Positions 1 through 8,557 of a stretch of DNA of 10,324 bases are shown one piece after another. A model generated the notes under the pieces. The model ran no database searches, was not told the DNA's origin, and was given only the letters and a program-made list of their open reading frames with translations. How positions within the stretch are numbered: the first letter of the stretch is position 1; each line of letters opens with the position of its first letter. Origin of the DNA: Gammaproteobacteria bacterium (GTDB lineage: Bacteria > Pseudomonadota > Gammaproteobacteria > Steroidobacterales > Rariloculaceae). The position numbers were made by a program, and so were the translations under genes. The stretch covers positions 1 to 10,324 of the forward strand of contig JAFGNC010000505.1 in assembly GCA_016927175.1 (NCBI GenBank), given 5' to 3'.

Positions 1-1519
1 CCGCTTCCTCGTCCCCGATCTCGTTGCGCAACAGATCGATCGAAACGTCCCGCTCGAGGAACCCGACGGCGGCCGCGCCCATCATCGCCTCCGGCATCTC
101 CTTTGCGAGCATCTGAGCATCCTCTCGTTTCACTCCTCGAAGCTGCTTGTGGATCTCCGCAGCGTCTTCGGCGAACGGATCCAGCAGCCCGCGCCATGGG
201 ACAGGCAGCTCACGCTCGTAGAACAGATCGTGAATGAAGCTGATGCGCTCGCACGGGCCAAGCCACCCGAGCAGCTCGAGTGCGAGCCGGCCTGTCTGGA
301 TCAGGTCGTCGCGCCGAAAGTTCTCCAGAAACCAACCGTGCTGTGTCACCCACCAGATATGACGGTGCAGCCAGCAGCGGCGCATCGACCGCGGCGTGAG
401 CCAGTTGGCGATGTTCGTGAAGTAAGTCCTGATCCGGTCGTAATGCGCCTGACCCGCGGCCGTATGAAGAAAGCCCATGGTCTTCGGCACGGCCGGATTG
501 GGCAGGCCGAGATCGCGATCGCCGATCAGATTGATATTGATGAAATGGTGCCAGGTCGCATCGACGACGATCCGTCCATAGGCGCCGGCGCGATGACCGT
601 CCCAGGCGCCGATCGCGCCGAAAGTGCCGCCCGGAACCGGGGGTTTACCGGCTGTCTCGGCTCCCGGAATCATCGTTGAAGTCGCGATGACCACCGGCGG
701 CAGCGGGGTGCCGCCCGGACCGTCCGGGTACTCCCGTTCACTGTGGCCGCCGATGGAGTAGTGGGCGCCGAGGTTGTGCGGCACGACGCACTCACCCTCG
801 TGAGGGTGGTCCGGCAGGACACGGATGGGACCTTGCGGCGTACATAGCACCGGGTGCACCGATTGGATGAGACCGCCGAAGTAACGCGGCGCTATGGTTT
901 GCGGAACGTCGTCGGATTGATCGTTGAAGCTGAACCCGGGATCGTGCCCGGCGCGGTTCGTATCGTGACGCGTGGCGTCGCCGCCGTGCGGCGCGACCGG
1001 CTCGCCGTTGGGCCCCGGATTGGGCCAGAACCATCGGCGCATGCTTCGCACGCGTGGAATGTAGCCCCCGACGGTGACGCCCAGATCCTCGTGGTCGCCG
1101 GTGGCGAAGACGCCGCCGCCTTCGTCCATGAACCGGCGTATGGCCTGCCGCTCATCATCGCTGATGGGGGAGAACAGGCGCGTCTCGGCCGCCATGATCC
1201 AGATCTGGTGGTACTTCTTGAGCTCGTCGTATTCGAAAACGAAGTTGGGCGTTGCCCCATTGAGCCGCGCAGATCCCGGATTGCCGCGGTGCGCCAGGTC
1301 GACGGTGACCGGGTACAGGCTGGTCGACATCCCGCGCAACGTCGCGACGAGCTCCGACAACCCGAAATTCTCGTCGTTGAAGTACAGGAACCTGTCTGCC
1401 ACGACCAACACTTTGAGCCGACAGCCGAAAAAGTATCTCAGCCGAGACGTGTCGATAGCCGCCTGATGCCGGCCGCGCAGATCCGTTAACGAGTCACCGA
1501 TTTGAATTGTGCTGATCAT
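1..1519 (-). CDS. Hypothetical protein with Rossmann/GATase1-like N-terminal domain; 3' end outside the window
   Basis: Read on the minus strand from the ATG at 1519-1517, the frame is open without a stop for 506 codons and runs off the left edge, so the C-terminus is missing. The start follows a weak AAAGGG. The N-terminal part looks like an alpha/beta flavodoxin-like domain: strands near residues 35-41 (LKVLVVAD) and 105-110 (QIWIMA), a helix, then the glycine-rich turn GGGVFATGDHEDLG at 134-147. This order recalls GATase1/ThuA-like folds, but I see no clear nucleophile-elbow cysteine. A conserved-looking block DATWHHFININL lies at 320-331, and the tail from about 385 is mostly helical. There is no signal peptide. 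Codons such as TTA, ATA and CTA occur here but seem rare in the neighbours, hinting at a different origin. I do not recognise the function. Coding status is firm because of the long open frame and ordered protein-like pattern; the fold is inference. Confidence 0.85.
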   Translation of the reverse strand, partial: MISTIQIGDSLTDLRGRHQAAIDTSRLRYFFGCRLKVLVVADRFLYFNDENFGLSELVATLRGMSTSLYPVTVDLAHRGNPGSARLNGATPNFVFEYDELKKYHQIWIMAAETRLFSPISDDERQAIRRFMDEGGGVFATGDHEDLGVTVGGYIPRVRSMRRWFWPNPGPNGEPVAPHGGDATRHDTNRAGHDPGFSFNDQSDDVPQTIAPRYFGGLIQSVHPVLCTPQGPIRVLPDHPHEGECVVPHNLGAHYSIGGHSEREYPDGPGGTPLPPVVIATSTMIPGAETAGKPPVPGGTFGAIGAWDGHRAGAYGRIVVDATWHHFININLIGDRDLGLPNPAVPKTMGFLHTAAGQAHYDRIRTYFTNIANWLTPRSMRRCWLHRHIWWVTQHGWFLENFRRDDLIQTGRLALELLGWLGPCERISFIHDLFYERELPVPWRGLLDPFAEDAAEIHKQLRGVKREDAQMLAKEMPEAMMGAAAVGFLERDVSIDLLRNEIGDEEA

Positions 1520-1903
1520 CGCGATTCCCTTTGTCGAAGGCTTGCTTGTTGGGCCTGGCGTGCACGTTCCCCATGCAACGGAGCCGCGAATCGTGCCCTT
1601 CCCCCGGAAGCTTCAAGAGAGGCACGAGACAGACGATGGAGGACGACGCCTGATGGAACGCCGGCGGGGCTTCACATGTGTGCCGCTGCGAAACTCTGCA
1701 ACGATGTGGAGTCGAGCCGGCCTTCAATAGCAGAGTGTCGTCGGGTCGACGATCATCTCACCCGGCCGCCGCGGGGAAGCTCTGCAAGATTCCGTGGTGG
1801 ATGCGATGCAAGGCGAAAGTCGGCTCGAGGGCCGAAGCTCACGGGTTCTCGATACCCGGCCACGCTTCCCGGCAACTTCGCGCGGCGCGCCGCGCCAGCG
1901 CAG
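1520..1903. other. 384-bp intergenic region with no convincing gene
   Basis: It lies between the SDR stop codon and the start of the edge gene, both on the minus strand. I find no RNA gene and no protein-like frame. It holds a perfect 16-bp palindrome at 1880-1895, and the octamer CTCTGCAA (TTGCAGAG on the minus strand) twice, at 1694-1701 and 1780-1787, 86 bp apart. A promoter for the edge gene should lie here given the distance, but I see no -35/-10 pair good enough to mark. Confidence 0.6.
1880..1895 (-). terminator. GC palindrome just after the SDR stop; possible weak terminator
   Basis: GCGCGGCGCGCCGCGC is a perfect 16-bp palindrome starting 8 bases after the SDR stop codon. In RNA it could form a 6-bp stem with a 4-nt loop. 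No U-tract follows in the minus direction, so it does not meet the usual rule for an intrinsic terminator. It could also be a chance palindrome in GC-rich DNA or a protein-binding site. Confidence 0.25.
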
Positions 1904-2634
1904 CTACCACCGGTTCTGCGGCAATATCACGATCTGCGCGATCATCGCATGCGGCGGCGCTTCGAGCGCGAACAGAATCGTCGAAGCGACATCGTCCGGG
2001 TCCAGCGCCATCTGAAACCGCGCGTAGTACTCGTCCGCGCGTTGCTGATCTCCGCGGTAGCGTCTCCGAATCAGGTCCGTCTTCGTCAGACCGGGCATGA
2101 TCTCGGTCACGCGCACGGCCGTGTCCGCGAGGTCCGCTCGCAGGGCATCGCAGAACGCATGCACGCCCGCCTTGCTGGCGTGGTAGGCGGCCATCGTCGG
2201 CACGATCCGGAGACCGGCGATCGAGCCGACGTTGACGATGTCGCCTGCGTTGCGCTCGACCATGCCGGGCAGGATCGCGCGCGTCACGCGCATCGTGCCG
2301 AGCAGGTTCGTCTCGACGGCGCTCTGCCAGTCTTCGGCGCTGCCCTGGTCGAAGCGCGTCGTGCCGCCCGGGTCGTGGCCGGCGTTGTTGATCAGCGCCG
2401 CAATCGGCTGGAAGTCGTCAGGAATCGTCGACGGCAGCGCGTCGACGGCAGCGTTGTCCGTGACGTCGAGCGTCAGCGCCGTGCAGGCGCCGGCGAGCTC
2501 GGCGGCGAGCGCCGCGAGCGCTTCGCCGTCCCTGTCGAGCAGCACGACCTTGCGGCCCGCGTCGACAAGCCGCCGCGCCGTCGCGGCGCCGATGCCGCTC
2601 GCGGCGCCGGTCACGAGCACGGCACCGCCGGTCG

Positions 2635-2638
<4 letters not shown>
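1904..2638 (-). CDS. Short-chain dehydrogenase/reductase, YdfG-like
   Basis: A 244-residue classical SDR, probably cytosolic, expected to oxidise or reduce a hydroxy/keto group with a nicotinamide cofactor. Visible motifs: cofactor loop TGAASGIG (10-17), NNAG (84-87), and the catalytic set N111, S139, Y152 and K156 (YHASK). The segments ILPGMVERN (122-130) and AVRVTEIMPGL closely resemble E. coli YdfG, an NADP-dependent 3-hydroxy acid (serine/allo-threonine) dehydrogenase, and the length fits that family. Unlike YdfG, the end of strand 2 reads VVLLDRD with Asp35, which in classical SDRs usually favours NAD(H), so the cofactor is uncertain. The ATG overlaps the stop of the upstream DUF885 gene (ATGA) and has no obvious ribosome-binding site, so translation is probably coupled. 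The substrate is unknown; family assignment is very secure. Confidence 0.93.
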
Positions 2639-4689
<2,051 letters not shown>

Positions 4690-4696
4690 GCCACGG

Positions 4697-4702
4697 AGTA
4701 TA
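4697..4702 (-). promoter_or_regulatory. -10-like TATACT box immediately before the DUF885 start
   Basis: TATACT is read on the minus strand, and only seven bases (CCGTGGC) separate it from the ATG at 4689. A sigma-70-type start would fall at or next to the ATG, and no Shine-Dalgarno sequence precedes the start, so a leaderless mRNA is plausible. The -35 region is poor: TGCCCA at an 18-bp spacing matches TTGACA at three positions. The same GCTATACT string precedes the quinoprotein gene, which supports it as a real promoter element. Confidence 0.5.
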
Positions 4703-4776
4703 GCTACGCCCGTCCATTCGTGGGCACCCTCCCGGCCCGGCAGCCCGCCGCGGCGAAGGGTCGACAGTCTCGGAGA

Positions 4777-4794
4777 GATCCGCCCTCCCGGATC
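4777..4794 (-). terminator. Hairpin overlapping the quinoprotein stop codon; weak terminator candidate
   Basis: GATCCG and CGGATC form a perfect 6-bp stem around a 6-nt loop, overlapping the TGA at 4795-4793. No U-tract follows in the minus direction. It could limit read-through from the quinoprotein gene into the DUF885 gene, which has its own promoter-like box, or be incidental. Confidence 0.25.
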
Positions 4795-6715
4795 ATTCCG
4801 CCGGCCCGAAAGCGAGCAGCACGTTGCCCGGCATGCCGCCGTTACGGCCGTAGCCGGACGTGATGTAGACGAATCCGCCGGCAATGACCGCGCCGTCACC
4901 GTCGATCGAGCCGCCGCGCGCCGGCACGCCGTTCACGGCCTCGAACGCCCGCGCCGTGTCGAAATCCCACAGCACCCGACCGTCGTCGGCCGAGAACGCG
5001 CGCAGATGCCCGTCGACGGCGCCGGAGAACACGACGCCCGGCATCGCGCTGACGGCCGCCGGCTGCGCCGGGCTGCAGACCGCCTGCGCCTCGGGACATT
5101 CGGACGGCGGCGCGTACCATACGCGCGAGCCGTCGACGACGTTCAACGCGGTCAGCCCGCCGCCGCGCGTCGGGTCGACGCCGTTCGGCCGCGGGTCGAC
5201 CGCATCGCGATCCGCCTGCTGTTGCCGCGCGAGATCGGACACGGCCGCATAGACCTTGTCGCCGTCGCTCGCCATGCCCCACAGCACGCCGCCGTTGATG
5301 CCGCCCTCGCCCACCCGCGCCTCCCACAGCACGCGGCCTCGGTCGGCCGGATCGAGGCCGAACACGACGCCGGACTTCTGCCCGACCAGCAGCCGCTCGC
5401 GCCCGTCCGGCAGCACGACGTGCACCGCGGACGCGCCGATGTCGTAGTCCGCGCCGGGGCAGCCGCCCGGCCGCTGGCGGCAGTACAGATTGAACTCGTC
5501 GCCGGGCGTCAGCTGCCGTGACCAGGCGATGTCGCCCGTCATCCGATCGAGTGCGACCACGGCGTCGGTGTGCGCCGTCTGGCCCGTGTAGTTGTTGCCG
5601 GTCGTGACGTACAGCAGGCCGCGGGCGGCATCGAGCGTCGGCGCGGACCAGGTGCCGGCACCGGACGGACCCCATATCGGCACGCCGGCATCGGTCTCGC
5701 CGGTGATCTCCGGCGTCTCCGTCACGAGGAACGACTTCCACAGCCGCTCGCCGTCTCGAATCCGGTACGCGACGACGCTGCCGCGGAACGTGCAGCATTC
5801 GTACTCGGGATTCAGCGGCCGGCTCTCTTCCCACGACGCGACCGGCACGTAGACGACGCCGTCGTGCACGAGCGGCGCGCCGGTCAGTTTCGTCGCCTCG
5901 TGCGCCTCCGGCCGCGCGCGCCACAGCAGCATGCCGGTCTCGGCGGAGACGGCATAGAAGCCGCCGCTCTGGTCGCCGAAGAGGACGGCGTGCGTCCCTG
6001 ACACCGCGGCGGAATCCGCGGCCGCTCCGACGGGGCCGTCGCCGGCACCGCCCGCATCGAGCGGCGCGACGACCATCGCCGTGCGTACCGGCCCGTCGGC
6101 CTCGTAGTGCCATCGGATGCAGCCGGTCTTCGCGTCGAGCGCGTAGATCATGCCGCCGGCGCTGCCGACGAACAGCTGATCGTCGAGCACGGCCGGCGGC
6201 GCGAACGCGTTGACGTCGCCGTCGAAGCCGAAAGCCCATTTCAACTCGAGGGACGGCACCTGCTCCGCGGTGAGTCCCGGCTGCGACTGAAAGCGCGTGT
6301 TGGCCGGCGACGGGCTCCAGCCGTTCCAGTGCCGCGCCGCGAGGGCCGGCACGGCGACCGCGCGGTCGTCGCAATAAGCATCGGCCGGCGGCGCCCTGTC
6401 CTCGCCTTCGACGCCGAGCCAGCGCGCGACCGCGTCGCGGTCGTCGCGGTCGAGCATGTAGGTCACGCTCATCATCGTGCCGAAGTCCATCGTGCGGATG
6501 ATGCGGTCGACGGACATCTGCCGGAGCGCGGACAGAGCCGGCGCGCGGGTGTCCGGCACGTCGTGGCAGCCGGCGCAGCGGGCGGCGTAGATCGCGGCGC
6601 CGGGATCCTCCGCGGGTGCGCCGCGCGTCGGGTCGGAGCCCGGCGGCTGCGCATGCGCCGAAAGCAGCGAAACGGCCAGCGCGGCGGCACAAAACCAGCG
6701 GAACGTGCTCGTCAT
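4793..6715 (-). CDS. PQQ-dependent alcohol dehydrogenase with N-terminal cytochrome c domain, polyvinyl-alcohol-dehydrogenase-like
   Basis: A 640-residue periplasmic quinohaemoprotein. Residues 1-22 are a Sec signal peptide (cleavage near AHA/Q). A short cytochrome c domain follows with CAGCH at 47-51; Met76, Met81 or Met82 could be the axial ligand. From about 130 comes a PQQ beta-propeller: seven blade motifs of the form GxxxALDxxTGxxxW end at Trp202, 265, 326, 398, 464, 533 and 583, and an eighth blade closes at the C-terminus. Adjacent Cys307-Cys308 may form the vicinal disulfide seen in PQQ alcohol dehydrogenases, and TTGNNYTG (371-378) resembles their Asn-containing calcium/PQQ region. 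Haem-first order, WNGWS...NTRFQ (130-143) and LKWAFGF (158-164) match polyvinyl alcohol dehydrogenase (cytochrome), which oxidises secondary alcohols. The true substrate is unknown, and oxidised-PVA hydrolase and PQQ synthesis genes are absent here. The ATG follows AAGGGGGGAG, so the longer frame upstream is rejected. Confidence 0.93.
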   Translation of the reverse strand: MTSTFRWFCAAALAVSLLSAHAQPPGSDPTRGAPAEDPGAAIYAARCAGCHDVPDTRAPALSALRQMSVDRIIRTMDFGTMMSVTYMLDRDDRDAVARWLGVEGEDRAPPADAYCDDRAVAVPALAARHWNGWSPSPANTRFQSQPGLTAEQVPSLELKWAFGFDGDVNAFAPPAVLDDQLFVGSAGGMIYALDAKTGCIRWHYEADGPVRTAMVVAPLDAGGAGDGPVGAAADSAAVSGTHAVLFGDQSGGFYAVSAETGMLLWRARPEAHEATKLTGAPLVHDGVVYVPVASWEESRPLNPEYECCTFRGSVVAYRIRDGERLWKSFLVTETPEITGETDAGVPIWGPSGAGTWSAPTLDAARGLLYVTTGNNYTGQTAHTDAVVALDRMTGDIAWSRQLTPGDEFNLYCRQRPGGCPGADYDIGASAVHVVLPDGRERLLVGQKSGVVFGLDPADRGRVLWEARVGEGGINGGVLWGMASDGDKVYAAVSDLARQQQADRDAVDPRPNGVDPTRGGGLTALNVVDGSRVWYAPPSECPEAQAVCSPAQPAAVSAMPGVVFSGAVDGHLRAFSADDGRVLWDFDTARAFEAVNGVPARGGSIDGDGAVIAGGFVYITSGYGRNGGMPGNVLLAFGPAE

Positions 6716-6717
6716 GA

Positions 6718-6739
6718 CTCCCCCCTTGCAGGCAGTATA
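6718..6739 (-). promoter_or_regulatory. -10-like TATACT and strong ribosome-binding site of the quinoprotein gene
   Basis: On the minus strand TATACT (6739-6734) is followed by AAGGGGGGAG (6727-6718) and the ATG at 6715. The predicted transcription start falls just before the purine-rich stretch, giving a leader of about 11 bases. No good -35 hexamer is seen at normal spacing. The ribosome-binding site settles the start codon. Confidence 0.5.
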
Positions 6740-6831
6740 GCGACGCATCGGCGGCCGGTAGAAACGGGCAACCCGGCCCGAGCGACGGTTTCCTCGGCCG
6801 ATCAGTCGCCAGGAGCGATGTGCAGGCGGGC

Positions 6832-6837
6832 TATAGT
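6832..6837 (+). promoter_or_regulatory. -10-like TATAGT box upstream of the exported oxidoreductase gene
   Basis: TATAGT sits in GGGCTATAGTGGGG, 78 bases before the ATG at 6916, facing away from the TATACT box of the divergent quinoprotein gene about 95 bp away. There is no convincing -35 hexamer, so an activator or alternative sigma factor may be needed. The implied leader is about 70 bases and contains inverted repeats. Confidence 0.4.
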
Positions 6838-6845
6838 GGGGATGC

Positions 6846-6904
6846 CGGGCGATTCGCCGGCTCGCCCGACAGCTCGAGCGCTCGGCACGCATGTAAGGCA
6901 CATG
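6846..6904 (+). promoter_or_regulatory. Cluster of inverted repeats in the leader of the exported oxidoreductase gene
   Basis: Three small symmetric elements follow one another: CGGGCGA/TCGCCCG (6846-6852 and 6862-6868, 9-nt loop), overlapping palindromes GCTCGAGC (6872-6879) and CGAGCGCTCG (6875-6884), and CATGT/ACATG (6890-6894 and 6900-6904, 5-nt loop) abutting the ribosome-binding site GAGGGAG (6904-6910). They could be operators or leader hairpins. Short GC palindromes are common in such DNA, so the evidence is modest. Confidence 0.3.
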
Positions 6905-6915
6905 AGGGAGTGATC

Positions 6916-7623
6916 ATGTATCGGCAGTTCGTCCCCGGAGCGGTGCTCCTCGTCAGTACTCTCTTCGCCGCATTCAGCGCCGTCGCCGAAACGGTGGCGG
7001 TGATCGGCACCGGCAACGTCGGCGCGGCGCTCGGGCAGCGCTTCGGCGAGCTCGGCCACCGCATCGTCTACGGCTCGCGCGAGCCGGACCGGGAGGACGT
7101 CGAGCGTCTGGTGGCGGCGACGGGACCCGACGCGAGCGCGGCGACACAGGAGGAAGCGGCGCGGGACGCCGACATCGTGGTCCTGGCCGTCCCGTGGGAC
7201 GTCGTCGAGGACGTGACGCGCGCCCTCGGCGATCTCACCGGACGCATCGTCATCGATCCGACCAACCCGCGCTCGATCGCGGAGGACGGGCTGCGCGACT
7301 ACGCCTTCGACGGATCCAATGCTGAGCGCATCCAGGCCCTCGCCCCCGACGCCAGCGTCGTCAAGGCGTTCAGCACGCTAGGCGCCGGGACGATGCTCGA
7401 CCCGTCGATCGCGGGCGGGCCCGTCAGCGTGCCGATCGCGGGCGACGACGCGCAGGCGAAAGCCGCGGTCGCCGAGCTCGTCGCCGGCATCGGCCTGCAC
7501 CCGGTGGACGTCGGTCCGCTGCGCTACGCCCACGTGATCGAGGGCCTGCACTACCTGCGCTACAACGCAGGCCAGTTCGGCGAGGCCAGGATCAACTTTT
7601 ACCTTCCGGCGGATCCGAACTGA
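6916..7623 (+). CDS. Exported NADPH-F420-oxidoreductase-like Rossmann protein
   Basis: A 235-residue protein. After a 24-residue Sec-type signal peptide (cleavage at AVA/E) comes a Rossmann domain typical of the F420_oxidored/COG2085 predicted dinucleotide-binding family. Motifs: TVAVIGTGNVG (26-36) with the GxGxxG loop at 31-36; VYGSREP (51-57), where Ser54-Arg55 should bind the 2'-phosphate of NADP; DPTNP (114-118); and KAFSTLGAG (150-158), matching the family's KAFNT block. Family members reduce F420 or other substrates with NADPH in the cytoplasm. A cleavable signal is therefore odd, because free NADP(H) is not expected in the periplasm. The segment 9-24 could instead be an uncleaved anchor, or the protein may use a tightly bound cofactor like exported oxidoreductases of the GFOR type. 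The ATG is fixed by GAGGGAG five bases upstream. It is divergent from the quinoprotein gene, which suggests shared regulation. Family secure; substrate and location inferred. Confidence 0.9.
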   Translation: MYRQFVPGAVLLVSTLFAAFSAVAETVAVIGTGNVGAALGQRFGELGHRIVYGSREPDREDVERLVAATGPDASAATQEEAARDADIVVLAVPWDVVEDVTRALGDLTGRIVIDPTNPRSIAEDGLRDYAFDGSNAERIQALAPDASVVKAFSTLGAGTMLDPSIAGGPVSVPIAGDDAQAKAAVAELVAGIGLHPVDVGPLRYAHVIEGLHYLRYNAGQFGEARINFYLPADPN

Positions 7624-7651
7624 GCGGCAAGCGGCTGAAGCGTGCCGCGCG

Positions 7652-7667
7652 CCGAGGATTCACTCGG
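7652..7667. terminator. Possible hairpin between two convergent genes
   Basis: The 57 bp between the convergent stop codons contain CCGAG-gattca-CTCGG, a 5-bp stem with a 6-nt loop; an alternative pairing of CGAGG with CCTCG at 7669-7673 overlaps it. There is no T-tract on either side, so it is only a weak candidate for a shared terminator. Confidence 0.25.
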
Positions 7668-7680
7668 ACCTCGCGGGCGG

Positions 7681-8409
7681 CTACCGCTTCCCCTGCCAGG
7701 GCCGCCTGATGTCGGACGCTTCGAGACCGTCGTCGAAAACGATGCCGACGTCGCGGCAATACCTCTTGATCGAGACCTCGCCCGGCTCGAGCGCCGTCGT
7801 CTCCTCGATCTCTATGCAGTCCTCGAAGCTGCCGGCCGGCACGACGAGATCCAGGTTCGTGCCGACGTGCTCGGCGCGGTCCTCGGCGACGCCCGGTGCG
7901 ACTTCCTGGTAGTAACGGGAGCCGAGAAGAAATGCCGACTGCGGCATGATCAGGCCCGGCCGGGCGCCGTTCTCGCCGGCGATCCACGCGCCGTCGTGAC
8001 TGACGACCTCCCCTTCCTCGTAAATGTCGACGTCCTCACCGAAATAGTAGACGTCCATCGACGGCCAGCACATCGAGAAGTAGTTGCGGGAAACCTCGAC
8101 GAGCTCGCCGCCTTCCGTCTCGTGTTCCTCGATGACGCGGCTCCAGTGCCCGCGGCCGTCGATCTCGATCTGCTTCAGGTCGTTCGTCACGACGATCCGG
8201 ACCTCCTCGTCGCCGTCGGTCAGAAAGGTCTCCCGTCCCGGCTGCAGGCTGAAGTACGGGTTGCCGCCGGCCGGAACGAAATAGCACTGGTCGATCGGAA
8301 AATCCTTCGTGAACGGCGTCTCCTCGTCCTCCTGCGGCATTGCGGTCTGATGGGCGAAGGCCAGCGGGACGAGAACGCCGGCGGCGAGGGATAATGGCTT
8401 CTGGCGCAT
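7681..8409 (-). CDS. Secreted protein of unknown function with four cysteines
   Basis: A 242-residue protein with a Sec signal peptide (1-19, cleavage near AFA/H), giving an acidic mature protein of about 220 residues that is likely periplasmic or released. I do not recognise the family. Visible features are alternating hydrophobic/charged strands suggesting a beta-rich fold, four cysteines (42, 114, 198, 218) that could form two disulfides, a QPGRETFLTDGDEEVRI segment (56-72), and a block around 160-200 containing LLGSRYYQEVAPGVAEDRAE and VPAGSFEDCIEIEET. No catalytic motif, transmembrane helix or lipobox is seen. ATG 8409 is chosen because the signal peptide begins there and AGGGAG lies seven bases upstream; the frame extends further upstream but would lack a signal and cross the inverted repeat. 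It is divergent from the ECF sigma factor gene and could be one of its targets, which is inference. Confidence 0.88.
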   Translation of the reverse strand: MRQKPLSLAAGVLVPLAFAHQTAMPQEDEETPFTKDFPIDQCYFVPAGGNPYFSLQPGRETFLTDGDEEVRIVVTNDLKQIEIDGRGHWSRVIEEHETEGGELVEVSRNYFSMCWPSMDVYYFGEDVDIYEEGEVVSHDGAWIAGENGARPGLIMPQSAFLLGSRYYQEVAPGVAEDRAEHVGTNLDLVVPAGSFEDCIEIEETTALEPGEVSIKRYCRDVGIVFDDGLEASDIRRPWQGKR

Positions 8410-8461
8410 TGCGGGTCTCCCTGGTTCGATGGAGTTCTCTGCAATGACGCCGCGGCGCGGC

Positions 8462-8494
8462 AAATCCTTCGCCGGGAAGGCGCGCGAAGGATTT
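8462..8494. promoter_or_regulatory. Perfect 11-bp inverted repeat in the divergent region before the sigma factor gene
   Basis: AAATCCTTCGC (8462-8472) and GCGAAGGATTT (8484-8494) are exact inverted copies separated by 11 bp. The element lies 52 bp before the secreted-protein ATG and 63 bp before the sigma factor ATG. Its spacing suits a dimeric DNA-binding regulator. Its A-rich start, GC core and T-rich end also resemble a bidirectional terminator or attenuator. Neither neighbour ends here, so an operator or attenuator is more likely than a plain terminator. Confidence 0.5.
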
Positions 8495-8557
8495 TCGCCC
8501 GTCGCGCGTCTTCTCTGTGGTCCGCCTTCTCGTCGAGTCGACCCGCAGCAGAGCACG

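Noticed and set aside
149..1489. Plus-strand frames at 149-679 and 854-1489
   Set aside because: They are antisense to the fully open minus-strand gene at 1-1519, whose translation is far more protein-like.
1494..1727. A 77-codon minus-strand frame overlapping the start of the edge gene
   Set aside because: No ribosome-binding site, no protein-like pattern, and it overlaps the better-supported ATG at 1519 in another frame.
4690..4899. A 70-residue N-terminal extension of the DUF885 protein
   Set aside because: It would overlap the 3' end of the quinoprotein gene and displace the lipoprotein signal that begins at 4689.
6716..6901. A 62-residue N-terminal extension of the quinoprotein
   Set aside because: It is Arg-rich, would bury the signal peptide, and the ATG at 6715 has a strong ribosome-binding site.
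6891..6913. Start-stop ATGTAA (6891-6896) and mini-frame ATG AGG GAG TGA (6902-6913) as an upstream regulatory frame
   Set aside because: No ribosome-binding site precedes them and the second simply overlaps the Shine-Dalgarno sequence of the real gene; most likely chance.
8462..8494. Reading the inverted repeat as an ordinary intrinsic terminator
   Set aside because: Both neighbouring genes start, rather than end, at this region, so a simple terminator has no transcript to stop.
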